Assembly (NCBI RefSeq): GCF_051380735.1
Contig: NZ_JBNYXQ010000001.1
Span: forward strand, 1,612,001-1,676,000
Direction: 5' to 3'
DNA from: Janthinobacterium sp051380735
Lineage (GTDB): Bacteria; Pseudomonadota; Gammaproteobacteria; Burkholderiales; Burkholderiaceae_D
Length of the DNA: 64,000 nucleotides
How positions within the stretch are numbered: position 1 is the stretch's first letter; each line of letters starts with the position of its first letter. Both the position numbers and the translations under genes were made by a program. The notes under the pieces were generated by a model. The model was not told where the DNA came from and made no database searches. It saw only the letters and a list, made by a program, of their open reading frames with translations. Positions 50,605 to 58,233 of this stretch are shown piece by piece.

Positions 50605-50629
50605 AAAAATGCCGGCCTCTTGAGCCGGC
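50605..50629 (-). terminator. Intrinsic terminator after the YdaT-like gene (tR1-like)
   Basis: Leftward reading GCCGGC, loop TCAAGAG, GCCGGC then ATTTTTGC: a six-base GC stem followed by five T. It lies 15 bp past the stop of 50644-51252 and before the replication genes. Confidence 0.72.
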
Positions 50630-50643
50630 GGCTGAAACTCGGT

Positions 50644-51252
50644 TTAGTTCTGGCGCGACGGGTGCAGCACCTTGTCGATCACCGCCCTGGTCCGGCTCAG
50701 GCCGCGCTTGGCACCTTCGAGCATGCGCACAATGCGCGCCTTGCGTTCGTGGGCGCGCGCGGTGCGGCTCAGGGCCAGGTCCAGGTTGGCCTGCGTCGGC
50801 TGGGCGATCGCGTTGGCGACGGCGGCCAGTGCATCCGCGTCAGCGCTGGCCATTGCGCATATGTCGGCCACGCCGAGGCCGGTTTCTTCGGCAGTTTCGA
50901 GGGAGCGCACGCACAGGCCAAACCGGTGCAGCAGCTCGTTCAGGCAATCCATGCGCTCGGCAGGTGGCAGGCCGGCCAGCACCGACAGCACGAAATTGGC
51001 CGGCAACAAGTTGTTTTCCTTCGACTCGTCATCGAGCCAGCGCAGCACGCGGTCGCCGTTGTTTTTGGTGCGCTGGTATTCGTCCGGATGCGGCTCGAAG
51101 CGGATGCCGGTGGCGGAAGGCCCGCCGACCTCGTCATGTGCCTGGACGATTACGCTGATCGCGCTGTAGCTCGACAGGCCGACGTCTTTGCGCCAGGCGC
51201 TTAGGTGCTCGCGTAGGATGCCGATCAGGGTTTTGTGCGAATCGTTCCGCAT
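50644..51252 (-). CDS. YdaT-like (CII-type) phage regulator
   Basis: 202 aa with AAGGA upstream. The N-terminal half shows the YdaT pattern: ILREHLSAWRKDVGLSSYSA, a glycine loop and DRVLRWLDDE near residue 70. In the Rac prophage YdaS/YdaT act as Cro- and CII-like regulators; here the gene likewise follows cro. The C-terminal half is an alanine-rich helix ending with a basic region. A terminator follows it, so replication genes beyond may need antitermination or read-through. Confidence 0.65.
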   Translation of the reverse strand: MRNDSHKTLIGILREHLSAWRKDVGLSSYSAISVIVQAHDEVGGPSATGIRFEPHPDEYQRTKNNGDRVLRWLDDESKENNLLPANFVLSVLAGLPPAERMDCLNELLHRFGLCVRSLETAEETGLGVADICAMASADADALAAVANAIAQPTQANLDLALSRTARAHERKARIVRMLEGAKRGLSRTRAVIDKVLHPSRQN

Positions 51253-51318
51253 GACTTTTTCCTTTGGGTAATTTACTGTGGCGGCATGAACAATATTTCA
51301 ATAAAGCTCAGGCATAAC

Positions 51319-51594
51319 TTAGAAGACTCTGTTGACACTTGGAGCATCGACAGATGTGTAGCTGACAACATCACTAGGCTCATCAGTCGCCACCACACTG
51401 GGCTCAGTAGGTACGCCGCATTCCTTAGCTAGCCGCTCAAGCCCAGTAACAATTTTGTATGAGGGCCGCACAGTGCCAGCTTTTCCAGCATGCATGTCAC
51501 TTACGGTCGGCTGACTGCATGGGATTCTTGCGGCAATCTGAGACTGGGTTAAGCCGATCCCTCGCAACCCGGAAAGAGTAAAAGGTATGTTCAT
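51319..51594 (-). CDS. Cro-like helix-turn-helix repressor
   Basis: 91 aa from ATG 51594. The helix-turn-helix is GLTQSQIAARIPCSQPTVSD at residues ~14-33, with the recognition helix continuing into MHAGKAG. It is the first gene of the leftward early transcript and diverges from cI across a 73-bp operator region. The -10 TATAAT ends eight bases before the ATG, so the transcript is leaderless or almost so. Confidence 0.85.
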   Translation of the reverse strand: MNIPFTLSGLRGIGLTQSQIAARIPCSQPTVSDMHAGKAGTVRPSYKIVTGLERLAKECGVPTEPSVVATDEPSDVVSYTSVDAPSVNRVF

Positions 51595-51601
51595 GCCCTC
51601 G

Positions 51602-51630
51602 ATTATAGGAACTCCGATTTTTAAAGTCAA
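51602..51630 (-). promoter_or_regulatory. PR-type leftward early promoter
   Basis: Leftward -35 TTGACT (51625-51630), 17-bp spacer, -10 TATAAT (51602-51607). Operator A lies inside the spacer and -10, and operator B starts at the -35. Drives cro, the YdaT-like gene and replication genes. Confidence 0.88.
51605..51618. promoter_or_regulatory. Repressor operator A (PR spacer)
   Basis: ataggaactccgat, a variant of the dyad ATCGG-N4-CCGAT. It covers the spacer and part of the -10 of PR. Confidence 0.78.
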
Positions 51631-51643
51631 TCGGAATACCGAT
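51630..51643. promoter_or_regulatory. Repressor operator B (PR -35 edge)
   Basis: atcggaataccgat, the best match to the dyad, identical in sequence to the operator at 53189-53202. It overlaps the last base of the -35 hexamer of PR. Confidence 0.85.
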
Positions 51644-51661
51644 GCTAATGCGCGTCAAAAT

Positions 51662-51675
51662 ATAGGAATGTCTAT
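51662..51675. promoter_or_regulatory. Repressor operator C (over the cI start)
   Basis: ataggaatgtctat, a third variant of the dyad, spaced 18 bp from operator B. It overlaps the cI ATG at 51668, so binding would block cI transcription or translation start, a position analogous to OR3. Confidence 0.7.
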
Positions 51676-52357
51676 AGGAAGCAGAATCCGAGAGGCCCGA
51701 AAAAACGCCGGGCTGACTCAAAAACAACTTTGTAGCAAAGTTGGCATGTCTCAAGGCGCCCTCTCAGAACTTGAGACAGGGGCGTCGATAGGCACAACCA
51801 ACATTGCCACACTGGCGCATGCGTTGGGTGTAAGTGCATTGTGGCTTGAAACGGGGCGGGGTGATTCAAATCTAGCGAATTCACCTGCAGAATTACGCGG
51901 CACAATGCCCGTCTTCTTAGTCGAGGACAGACCATCCGATTTTTTCCAGATACCTCATGTGAAACTACGTTTACAGGCTGGAGTAACAGGGTTCCAAACT
52001 GAAATCAATTGGTCCGATAGTGGCTCAACTGGCGTCCCCCGAAAATGGATTCAACGCAAGGGGTACGACCCTGAAAAATTGATTTCAATACAAGTTCAGG
52101 GGGAAAGCATGGAGCCGACTTTCTACGAGGGTGACACCGTAGTAATTAATTTAGCCGACAAAAAACTAACTGATAATGGAGTCTTCGCAATTAATTACGA
52201 TGGCGAGGCCGTTGTAAAGCGAGTCTCAAGAGATATCGGAGAGTGGTGGCTAATGTCAGATAATCCAGATCAGCGGAAATATTACAGAAGGATGTGCAAA
52301 GGCGCCGAATGCATTGTAGTGGGGCGCATTGTGCGCCGTGAAGGTGACCATTTCTAG
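51668..52357 (+). CDS. CI-type repressor with LexA-like S24 autoprotease domain
   Basis: 229 aa from ATG 51668. The helix-turn-helix is LTQKQLCSKVGMSQGALSEL (residues 16-35). The C-terminal S24 domain has the cleavage site A104-G105 (LRLQAGVTGF), nucleophile Ser147 (QGESMEPTF) and Lys184 (DGEAVVKRV), so RecA-stimulated self-cleavage and SOS induction are expected. Residues before Met1 are in frame upstream but lie under the promoter, so they are not used; no ribosome site is present at a normal distance, suggesting a leaderless message as in lambda. Binds the five dyads at 51605-51675 and 53189-53227. Confidence 0.9.
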   Translation: MSIGSRIREARKNAGLTQKQLCSKVGMSQGALSELETGASIGTTNIATLAHALGVSALWLETGRGDSNLANSPAELRGTMPVFLVEDRPSDFFQIPHVKLRLQAGVTGFQTEINWSDSGSTGVPRKWIQRKGYDPEKLISIQVQGESMEPTFYEGDTVVINLADKKLTDNGVFAINYDGEAVVKRVSRDIGEWWLMSDNPDQRKYYRRMCKGAECIVVGRIVRREGDHF

Positions 52358-52442
52358 TTCTCGCATTGCCCTAGGCGTAGCGCATAAGATTAAAGGCGAA
52401 GTAGCGACTTGGCACGCTTGGATGCCACAACAATTGCAATTA

Positions 52443-52997
52443 ATGAAAAAAACACTAATAGCGATTTCGCTTATAGGGATTTCACTCCCTGCTTTCTCAC
52501 AAAACAATTGCTCAACAATAAAGCAAGATAAACAGCGTCTAACATGTTACGATGCGAAGAATAAAACCGATCTTGTTAAATTAAAATATACTGAGAGCTT
52601 ACCAGCAACTTCTGATGATAATTTAAATAATGAGATTGAGTTTAAAAAATCAGCTCTTCTTTTTATTCGAGATGCCCAATCAAACTTAGCTATTTCTGCC
52701 CTTCAATGGAAAAATTGGCTGGCCAACTCTCAAACCACCGATGTCTCGCAGGTTCTTACTAACAAGAATAAATTTCAAGTTGGCGTAAATGAATCGTTCT
52801 CTATCTTAATGTCGAGACCAGGCCACACTGATAAATTATCTGAAAAGATCAAAGATTTTTATTCCGCCTGGAGATTAGCAATGGCCTCGATAGCACCTAT
52901 GCAATCAGACAGTGCTAGGTCAGCGAACGTTCGCATTGATGAAACCCTGAGAAATATGGATGCGGCAGCTGAGCGCATCAAGATGGACTTGCAATAG
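52443..52997 (+). CDS. Exported protein downstream of cI (lysogenic-conversion candidate)
   Basis: 184 aa from ATG 52443. Signal peptide MKKTLIAISLIGISLPAFS, cleavage near residue 20, then CSTIKQDKQRLTCYDA with two Cys, resembling the short C...RL.CYD motif found in various small periplasmic proteins. The rest is helical (FKKSALLFIRDAQSN). It is AT-rich relative to the phage. It follows cI by 85 bp on the same strand, the place of rex genes in lambda, so it may be expressed in the lysogen and affect superinfection. No known domain. Confidence 0.7.
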   Translation: MKKTLIAISLIGISLPAFSQNNCSTIKQDKQRLTCYDAKNKTDLVKLKYTESLPATSDDNLNNEIEFKKSALLFIRDAQSNLAISALQWKNWLANSQTTDVSQVLTNKNKFQVGVNESFSILMSRPGHTDKLSEKIKDFYSAWRLAMASIAPMQSDSARSANVRIDETLRNMDAAAERIKMDLQ

Positions 52998-53188
52998 CTC
53001 AACCCTGGGAAGTGCCGAGCGGCCAGCTCGGCCATCGGCCTTTCCGTCCATCTTAGCGAATTACCCATCTATCTAGCCAATAAGGCTTTCCATATTGCAA
53101 CTCTTCAGTTTTGACCCACGCCAAAAACTGATGCCTCGCATATTAATTTGACACTACTAGCAACACGAACCTCCGTTCGTTAAAAAAT

Positions 53189-53202
53189 ATCGGAATACCG
53201 AT
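53189..53202. promoter_or_regulatory. Repressor operator at PL -35 edge
   Basis: atcggaataccgat, identical to operator B. It overlaps the first base of the -35 hexamer of PL, the same geometry as operator B at PR. Confidence 0.85.
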
Positions 53203-53230
53203 TGACTCAGTGTATCGGAATGCCTATACT
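53202..53230 (+). promoter_or_regulatory. PL-type rightward early promoter
   Basis: -35 TTGACT (53202-53207), 17-bp spacer, -10 TATACT (53225-53230); predicted start near 53237. Two operators overlap it. It drives the rightward early operon from 53270. Confidence 0.86.
53214..53227. promoter_or_regulatory. Repressor operator in the PL spacer
   Basis: atcggaatgcctat, half-site variant of the same dyad, six bases after the -35 hexamer exactly as operator A is at PR. Confidence 0.8.
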
Positions 53231-53269
53231 TATTTCCATCGAACAGCAACATCCACCGATGGAGGCCAC

Positions 53270-53611
53270 ATGGCACAGCATACCGAAGCCGCACCCACCC
53301 CCGACAGCACCCACGTGCACATCCGTTTGTGGAACTGCGCCATTTGCCGCCGTGCGGCTGAGGCCAACGCCGAGCCGCAGCAGCCCGAAGACCAAGCCGC
53401 CCTGAAGAAGATCGCCGCCGATCTGTACCACGAACTGCTCGCGGCCCGCGCCGTCATTTCCGAAATGACGAACAACATGACCGCCCCGCAAAAGCGCGTC
53501 GCCAGCACCAACCTGTACGAAGCCGGCTTCATGGGCGCCAGTGGCGGCATGACGCGCGCCGCGGAATGCCACCAGGTGCTGCGCGCCGCTGAAGCGCTGG
53601 GACTCAAATGA
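53270..53611 (+). CDS. Early phage protein with Cys pair
   Basis: 113 aa from ATG 53270, seven bases after GGAGG. A CAIC motif (WNCAICRRAAEAN) suggests a metal-binding or thiol site near residue 24; the middle is helical (LKKIAADLYHELLAARAVIS) and the C-terminus ends with RAAEALGLK. First gene of the PL operon. Function not recognised. Confidence 0.7.
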   Translation: MAQHTEAAPTPDSTHVHIRLWNCAICRRAAEANAEPQQPEDQAALKKIAADLYHELLAARAVISEMTNNMTAPQKRVASTNLYEAGFMGASGGMTRAAECHQVLRAAEALGLK

Positions 53612-53958
53612 AAACCGCCACCATCACCGCCGGCCGTGCCGCGAAAGCGATTGCCCATGTCGTTTCAACGCCCAGCACCCGCGCGCGCGGCGTGCGCCTG
53701 GTGCTGAGCAATTTCGCGCAGCGCCACGCCGTCGGCGACACCTACAGCCTGACCAACGATCAAGGTGAAAAAACCGCAGTGGTCACGATCGCCCAGCAGG
53801 GCCTGGGCTCGACGCGCCGCTCAGCGATGCGCATGGCGCTGTCCGGCGACCTGGTGGGCGCGCTGCGCGCAGCCAGCGCCGACTACGAACTGAGCGGCGC
53901 CGTGTCGCCCGACACCATGCACCGCATGCGCATGCTGCTCGGCGAGGTGGACGCATGA
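53608..53958 (+). CDS. Early phage protein of unknown function
   Basis: 116 aa; ATG overlaps the upstream stop (ATGA). A basic N-terminal half (ITAGRAAKAIAHVVSTPSTR) and an acidic C-terminal half (DTMHRMRMLLGEVDA) are visible. No domain recognised. Part of the tightly coupled PL operon. Confidence 0.65.
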   Translation: MKTATITAGRAAKAIAHVVSTPSTRARGVRLVLSNFAQRHAVGDTYSLTNDQGEKTAVVTIAQQGLGSTRRSAMRMALSGDLVGALRAASADYELSGAVSPDTMHRMRMLLGEVDA

Positions 53959-54098
53959 TGCGCGCCTTCACCGTCACCGTGCAGCGTGGCACTAGGCCGC
54001 TGGTCACGTATCCAGCCCTTGGCACCGACTGCGCCGCCGTGATCATGGCCGCCATCGACCTCTTCGGCCCGTGTGTCATTACCGCGAAACCTCGCTGA
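53955..54098 (+). CDS. Small early protein (47 aa)
   Basis: From ATG 53955, overlapping the upstream stop as ATGA, to TGA 54096-54098. Starts MMRAFTVTVQRGTRPLVTYP and ends CVITAKPR, a typical beta-hairpin small phage protein found in betaproteobacterial prophages. Too short for most gene callers; coupling supports translation. Confidence 0.55.
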   Translation: MMRAFTVTVQRGTRPLVTYPALGTDCAAVIMAAIDLFGPCVITAKPR

Positions 54099-54107
54099 AA
54101 GCCCGGC

Positions 54108-54209
54108 ATGCGCACCATTTTCAACCTGTTCAATTTTTACCGCCGCCGCGGCGCCGGCATCTACGTCGCCGCACGCCGTGCCCTGCACGTCTATCGAAAC
54201 GGATTCTGA
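54108..54209 (+). CDS. Very small basic early protein (33 aa)
   Basis: ATG 54108 to TGA 54207-54209. Sequence is MRTIFNLFNFYRRRGAGIYV then AARRALHVYRNGF, cationic with a hydrophobic N-terminus. It starts nine bases past the previous stop and ends one base before the next ATG. It fills the only gap between the coupled genes, which supports translation; nothing else does. Confidence 0.45.
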   Translation: MRTIFNLFNFYRRRGAGIYVAARRALHVYRNGF

Positions 54210-54210
54210 C

Positions 54211-54399
54211 ATGACCAAGATCGAACCCGACCGCGCCGCGCTGGAAATTGCCTACGCCCGGCTGCGCACCACCAGGCCGCTCGACGAGCTGCTGAAGGTT
54301 CCCGGCCTGCGCGCAACGCTGTACGCGGTGGCGCGCCGCCACATGAAGCGCCGCGACCGGTTCGATCCGAAAAAAATGCAAGCGAACGACAACGATTAA
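54211..54399 (+). CDS. Small helical early protein
   Basis: 62 aa from ATG 54211. All-helical (RAALEIAYARLRTTRPLDEL, VPGLRATLYAVARRHMKRRD) with a basic end; resembles small phage regulators in size but not recognised. It precedes the PRTRC cassette. Confidence 0.6.
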   Translation: MTKIEPDRAALEIAYARLRTTRPLDELLKVPGLRATLYAVARRHMKRRDRFDPKKMQANDND

Positions 54400-54442
54400 T
54401 TCGAGCAGTACCCACCTCTCCACCAACCACAGAAAGCACGCC

Positions 54443-54997
54443 ATGTTTACAGCATTGCACGCGCTCGCCCAAAGCGCGACCCTGATGATCGTCGTCGCCG
54501 CCGAGGGCGACGATCTGCGCGTCAGCATCACCCCGACCCAGGCCGGCGACAAGACCAAGGCCCACAAGCTGCAGCCGCTGTCGCTGATCGCCAGCCCGGC
54601 CGAACTGGACGACGGTTTCGCCGCCGCGATCGCCAGTTGGCAGGCGCCGAAACTGACGCTGCAGCAGCAGGTCGAGGCCGCGAACGCCGCCGGCGCTGAA
54701 GGCGGCGCGCCCGCCAGCAGCAAAGCCGCGCCGAAGGAACCGCCCGCCAGGCGCGCAGGCCCGGGCCGGCCGAAAAAGAACGAAGGCGCAGCACCAGGTG
54801 GCGAAGGCTCGACGGGCGCCACCGACAAGGCCGGCCAGCAAGACAACACGCCGCCGGCCGGCAATGTCGCTGGTGCAGCCGCCGCGCCGCCAGCTGGTGG
54901 CGCCGATGCCGAAGAGCCCGAAGAAGTCACGCTGCCGCCTGCCGGCAACGCCGCCATCACCGCCGCCGTCGATACGGTAACCCTCGACCTGTTCTAA
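54443..54997 (+). CDS. PRTRC system protein E
   Basis: 184 aa from ATG 54443. Residues 1-66 follow the PRTRC-E pattern (MFTALHALAQSATLMIVVAA; LQPLSLIASPAELDDGFAAA), followed by a low-complexity Ala/Pro/Gly-rich linker and a C-terminal tail (ITAAVDTVTLDLF). PRTRC-E's biochemical role is not known; it is always found with the other PRTRC genes. First gene of the cassette here; 43 bp after the preceding small gene. Assignment by recalled family pattern. Confidence 0.8.
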   Translation: MFTALHALAQSATLMIVVAAEGDDLRVSITPTQAGDKTKAHKLQPLSLIASPAELDDGFAAAIASWQAPKLTLQQQVEAANAAGAEGGAPASSKAAPKEPPARRAGPGRPKKNEGAAPGGEGSTGATDKAGQQDNTPPAGNVAGAAAAPPAGGADAEEPEEVTLPPAGNAAITAAVDTVTLDLF

Positions 54998-55010
54998 GAA
55001 AGCTACTGCC

Positions 55011-55406
55011 ATGGCCTTGCAAATCGAAAAACTGATCCGCGAATTCCGCTACAACAGCGTGGTGCTGCCCGACCCGAACAGCACGTTCACCCTGGAGCAG
55101 GTGCGCGACTTCTACTCCACCGTGTACCCGGAAATCATCAGCGCCGACATCGAAGGCCCCGAGCAGCTGGGCGCCAAGTCGGTCTACGTCTTCCGCCGCG
55201 CTGTCGGCACCAAGGGCTGCGAACTGACCAGCCTGATCCGCGACGTCGGCGCGCTGCTGCACGCCAACTGGCTCGACAGCGAAGACGCCGAATTCATCAA
55301 GGAATTGCAGGCCGCCGTGGGCCGCAACGAAGTGACGTTCATCGACCACGATGCGCGCGTGCGCCTGGCCGAACTGCACGGCAAACACTGCAACGTGGCG
55401 GCCTGA
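55011..55406 (+). CDS. PRTRC system protein C (ubiquitin-like beta-grasp)
   Basis: 131 aa. Opens MALQIEKLIREFRYNSVVLP DPN, the family N-terminus; the first ~75 residues have beta-grasp-like alternation, with LEQVRDFYSTVYPEIISADI in the central helix. The C-terminal ~50 residues follow a second helical part ending HGKHCNVAA; no diglycine is visible, so any conjugation would need processing or a different mechanism. In PRTRC clusters this is the ubiquitin-like component. It precedes the F, B, A and ThiF genes. Confidence 0.82.
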   Translation: MALQIEKLIREFRYNSVVLPDPNSTFTLEQVRDFYSTVYPEIISADIEGPEQLGAKSVYVFRRAVGTKGCELTSLIRDVGALLHANWLDSEDAEFIKELQAAVGRNEVTFIDHDARVRLAELHGKHCNVAA

Positions 55407-55408
55407 TC

Positions 55409-55615
55409 ATGTTGACGCGCAAAACTGCAATCGAGCGCCTGCGCACGGTAGGCACGCTGCGTGACGGGCATGCGCCCGACAGCACTGTCAGCCTGGCCGA
55501 CGCGACCGATCCGCTGGCGCGGCGCATTGCCACGGTGGTTATCAAGCGCTATCGCAATCCGGAACGCGTCCAGCGCATGCTGGCGCCGTCCACTGCCCAT
55601 ATGGTGCTGCCATGA
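55409..55615 (+). CDS. Small protein between PRTRC-C and PRTRC-F
   Basis: 68 aa from ATG 55409, two bases past the upstream stop; its stop overlaps the next ATG (ATGA). MLTRKTAIERLRTVGTLRDG, then RRIATVVIKRYRNPERVQRM: basic and helical. Not a recognised PRTRC family; it may be an extra component of this cluster. Confidence 0.6.
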   Translation: MLTRKTAIERLRTVGTLRDGHAPDSTVSLADATDPLARRIATVVIKRYRNPERVQRMLAPSTAHMVLP

Positions 55616-56670
55616 TTTCGGCCGGAACACTCGCGCTGCCGTCCATGCATGCCGCTATTCCGGCAGCGCTGACGCTGCGCCAGTCCAGCCGTATCGACCA
55701 GCCGCTGGCCATCGCACTGATTGAGGCCAACATCATCACCGACGCGATGCTGCAGCCTCGCCCGAATATGCCGCTGGTCGACGTGTTTCGCGGGCCGGAC
55801 GAGCGGGCCTTGTGCATAGAGGGCCTGAGCACTTGGTGGAATTCGCTGCAATATCAATCAATTTCAAGCATTTTCCACTGGAACCTGCACATACAGGAAC
55901 TGAATGACTGGGCTGGCACGCACCCGGAACTGGCAGGCCATCTGTGGTTTTGCCTGACGCGCGATCAGAAAACGGAGATCCCGCGTTTTGAGCTGCACCA
56001 GCGCATCACGCAACTGGAAAACACCTTGCCCGGCTTTGGCCAGACGGTGATGGCGCTGCTGCGCGATGCCATCTTCCACCTGCCCACAGCGTTCGATCTG
56101 TGGTTTACCGAAGATATCGCCCAGAATTGGCTTTGGCAGGATGCGACCTGTGACGAGGAACTACTGGAAAACGCGCGCGTCGAAGGCGGTTTCGAGACTA
56201 TCCAAGAGGTTCTCGCCAGCGGGCATGTCACTACCATGGCCGAATTTTACCGCGACACCCCAGCTTGGGTGACCACGCCAGCGCGTGTTTTATCGCGCAA
56301 GAAAATCCGGCGCGCCGCGAAAAGCGACTTCGAGCTGGCCGTGGTTGCAGCATGCGATGCAATTTCAGCGGTCGCCAGCGCACCCGGCTTCACGGTGAAA
56401 TCGCATCAGGTTGGCTCCCATCAGGCCGGTTGCGACAGCATCGATAGCTGCGCTGTCCTGCTGTGGCGCCAGGACAGCGAAGCCGTCCACGTTATTGATA
56501 ATCACCTGGATGACATCGGCAATTCGGGGGAGTACACCGAATTTATCGACGCCGCACCTGTCGAGCCCAGCCACGCGGGCATTTTGGCCTACAAAACACG
56601 TACCGAAAACATCATGCGGCTGGCCCAGGCCACCGAACGCCTGCTCAATCTTGTAGGGGAACCATTTTGA
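55612..56670 (+). CDS. PRTRC system protein F
   Basis: 352 aa. Family features: SLPSMHAAIPAALTLRQSSR-type N-terminus, ALCIEGLSTWWNSLQYQSIS, the acidic FDLWFTEDIAQNWLWQD and IDSCAVLLWRQDSEAVHVID in the C-terminal part. No catalytic residues are recognised; PRTRC-F is a cluster-specific protein of unknown role. Overlaps B by 4 bp. Confidence 0.8.
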   Translation: MISAGTLALPSMHAAIPAALTLRQSSRIDQPLAIALIEANIITDAMLQPRPNMPLVDVFRGPDERALCIEGLSTWWNSLQYQSISSIFHWNLHIQELNDWAGTHPELAGHLWFCLTRDQKTEIPRFELHQRITQLENTLPGFGQTVMALLRDAIFHLPTAFDLWFTEDIAQNWLWQDATCDEELLENARVEGGFETIQEVLASGHVTTMAEFYRDTPAWVTTPARVLSRKKIRRAAKSDFELAVVAACDAISAVASAPGFTVKSHQVGSHQAGCDSIDSCAVLLWRQDSEAVHVIDNHLDDIGNSGEYTEFIDAAPVEPSHAGILAYKTRTENIMRLAQATERLLNLVGEPF

Positions 56671-57416
56671 AGACCGTTGATATCGTTTCCAGCGCCGATG
56701 CAACCCTGCACCTGACGCGCGCAATCCTGCTGTATCAGTCGTCGGGCGGCTACAACCACGTGTATGCCAGCACCCACCCGATCGATATCGACGCCAGCAA
56801 TCCCACTCGTCGCGTCATTGGAGCCGGGGCACCGATGCAGCGCGCGGACCTGATCGACTTTGCCGCAGCCATCCACACCCAAACGGCGCACGCCGGGTTC
56901 GTTCCAGAGAACCTGCTTTATACCTCACCGAATTTAATGGCGTGGTGGGTCCCGGCTGCAATACGCATGACCTGGTTCAAAACGACATTGCCAGAAATCG
57001 GCAACGTCCACGGCTCGGCAGCGCACCCGGCCCTGATCTTTGTCGCTGGCCAGGGTGGCTGGCATGTGTTCGCGCTACGAGAATCTGCGCGGCCGACGGC
57101 TGATACCCCGCTGTATAACGCGCCTCACTTCAATGTCAACGACAGCGGCCGGATCTGCACGGGCAACGTTCAAATCCCCGACAACCTGGGCGCCGAGGCG
57201 ATGGCAGGGTATGAAACGGCATTTTTTCGCAGCCACTTTACCCATACCAACCGCCAGAAACCCAGGGCCGTGCGCGGCAAGGGTGGCCTTACCGCACTTT
57301 GGGCCAGCCAGCTGGCCAACCCCGATGCCGCCGCCATGCAGCGCGCGCTGGCGCCGGCAAAAGAAACGCTGCGCACGGTAATCAAGCGCATCACCCATTC
57401 CCACAACGACGATTAA
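56667..57416 (+). CDS. PRTRC system protein B (E2-like)
   Basis: 249 aa from TTG 56667, with GGGGA upstream, overlapping the F stop. The E2-like core is around residues 115-175, with FVAGQGGWHVFALRE and HFNVNDSGRICTGNV in which Cys164 is the likely active cysteine. PRTRC-B proteins are divergent E2-superfamily members expected to take the ubiquitin-like protein from the ThiF E1. Ends with a helical C-terminal region. Confidence 0.82.
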   Translation: MKTVDIVSSADATLHLTRAILLYQSSGGYNHVYASTHPIDIDASNPTRRVIGAGAPMQRADLIDFAAAIHTQTAHAGFVPENLLYTSPNLMAWWVPAAIRMTWFKTTLPEIGNVHGSAAHPALIFVAGQGGWHVFALRESARPTADTPLYNAPHFNVNDSGRICTGNVQIPDNLGAEAMAGYETAFFRSHFTHTNRQKPRAVRGKGGLTALWASQLANPDAAAMQRALAPAKETLRTVIKRITHSHNDD

Positions 57417-57430
57417 TTAAAAGGAAACAT

Positions 57431-58222
57431 ATGAACGGCCAAGAAATCACCATGAAATTCGATGAACTGCTGGACATCACCAAGCAGTCGTTTGCCACCT
57501 TCCTCGCGCATACCGAGCAGGCGATCCGGGAAGAGCGCCCGCTGCTGCTGGCCGTGGACGAGGAGGCCGTCGATCCTGACAAGCTGGCACTGGACGTCGC
57601 CCTGGTGCGCGCCGCGCCGGTGGCCGTGGTACCGATGCATAGCGAATTTCAGCCGCTGGAGCAAAGTGGCCACCGTTTCCTGATGGCGCGCGACGGCATG
57701 TACCTGGAGGTGCGCCGGCCCTGGCTGCACGTGATCCACCAGTTGGCCGCTCAGACGTCGGTGTGCATGCCGTATGGCGCTATCGAGCCCAAGGTGGAAT
57801 TCGGCTTCGGCAAGATCGGCAGTTCGATCGAGGAGCTGCGCGCCTTCGGCGAGATCGCGCGCCTCAAGTCTCCGATCGAGAGTGCGGCCAGCCTGATCTG
57901 GAACGATGAAACGGGCGAATGGGCCATCCGCTACCCGCTGCCAATCGGCGATCCGACCACCGGCCACATCCAGTTTCAGCAGGTGCTACTGGCCGAGCGC
58001 GAGCACCTGGCGATTGACCTGCACAGCCATGGCCAGGCGGCGGCATTCTTCAGCGACACCGACAACCAGGATGACGCCGGCGCCGTGAAAATCTCGGGCG
58101 TGTTCGGCAACCTGGACCAGCCGGTACCGACGGTGGCGTTCCGGCTGTGCCTGCTGGGCTTGTTTATTCCGATAACAGTTCCGGCCGCCAAGATTTTCGA
58201 AGCCGCACCCGCCACCGCTTAG
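57431..58222 (+). CDS. PRTRC system protein A (JAB/MPN protease-like)
   Basis: 263 aa from ATG 57431 (AAGGA upstream); ATG 57452 is possible. The JAB metal site is clear at residues 196-211: DLHSHGQAAAFFSDTD, giving His198, His200 and SxxD (Ser208, Asp211). JAB proteins cleave isopeptide or peptide bonds next to ubiquitin-like domains; in PRTRC clusters it is the likely processing or deconjugating enzyme. Eleven bases separate its stop from the ThiF ATG. Confidence 0.84.
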   Translation: MNGQEITMKFDELLDITKQSFATFLAHTEQAIREERPLLLAVDEEAVDPDKLALDVALVRAAPVAVVPMHSEFQPLEQSGHRFLMARDGMYLEVRRPWLHVIHQLAAQTSVCMPYGAIEPKVEFGFGKIGSSIEELRAFGEIARLKSPIESAASLIWNDETGEWAIRYPLPIGDPTTGHIQFQQVLLAEREHLAIDLHSHGQAAAFFSDTDNQDDAGAVKISGVFGNLDQPVPTVAFRLCLLGLFIPITVPAAKIFEAAPATA

Positions 58223-58233
58223 GAGCCATCCAC

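Noticed and set aside
52998..53188. Small palindromes after the exported gene as a terminator
   Set aside because: A ccgagc/gctcgg dyad is present, but the tract after it is not T-rich, so it is too weak to annotate.
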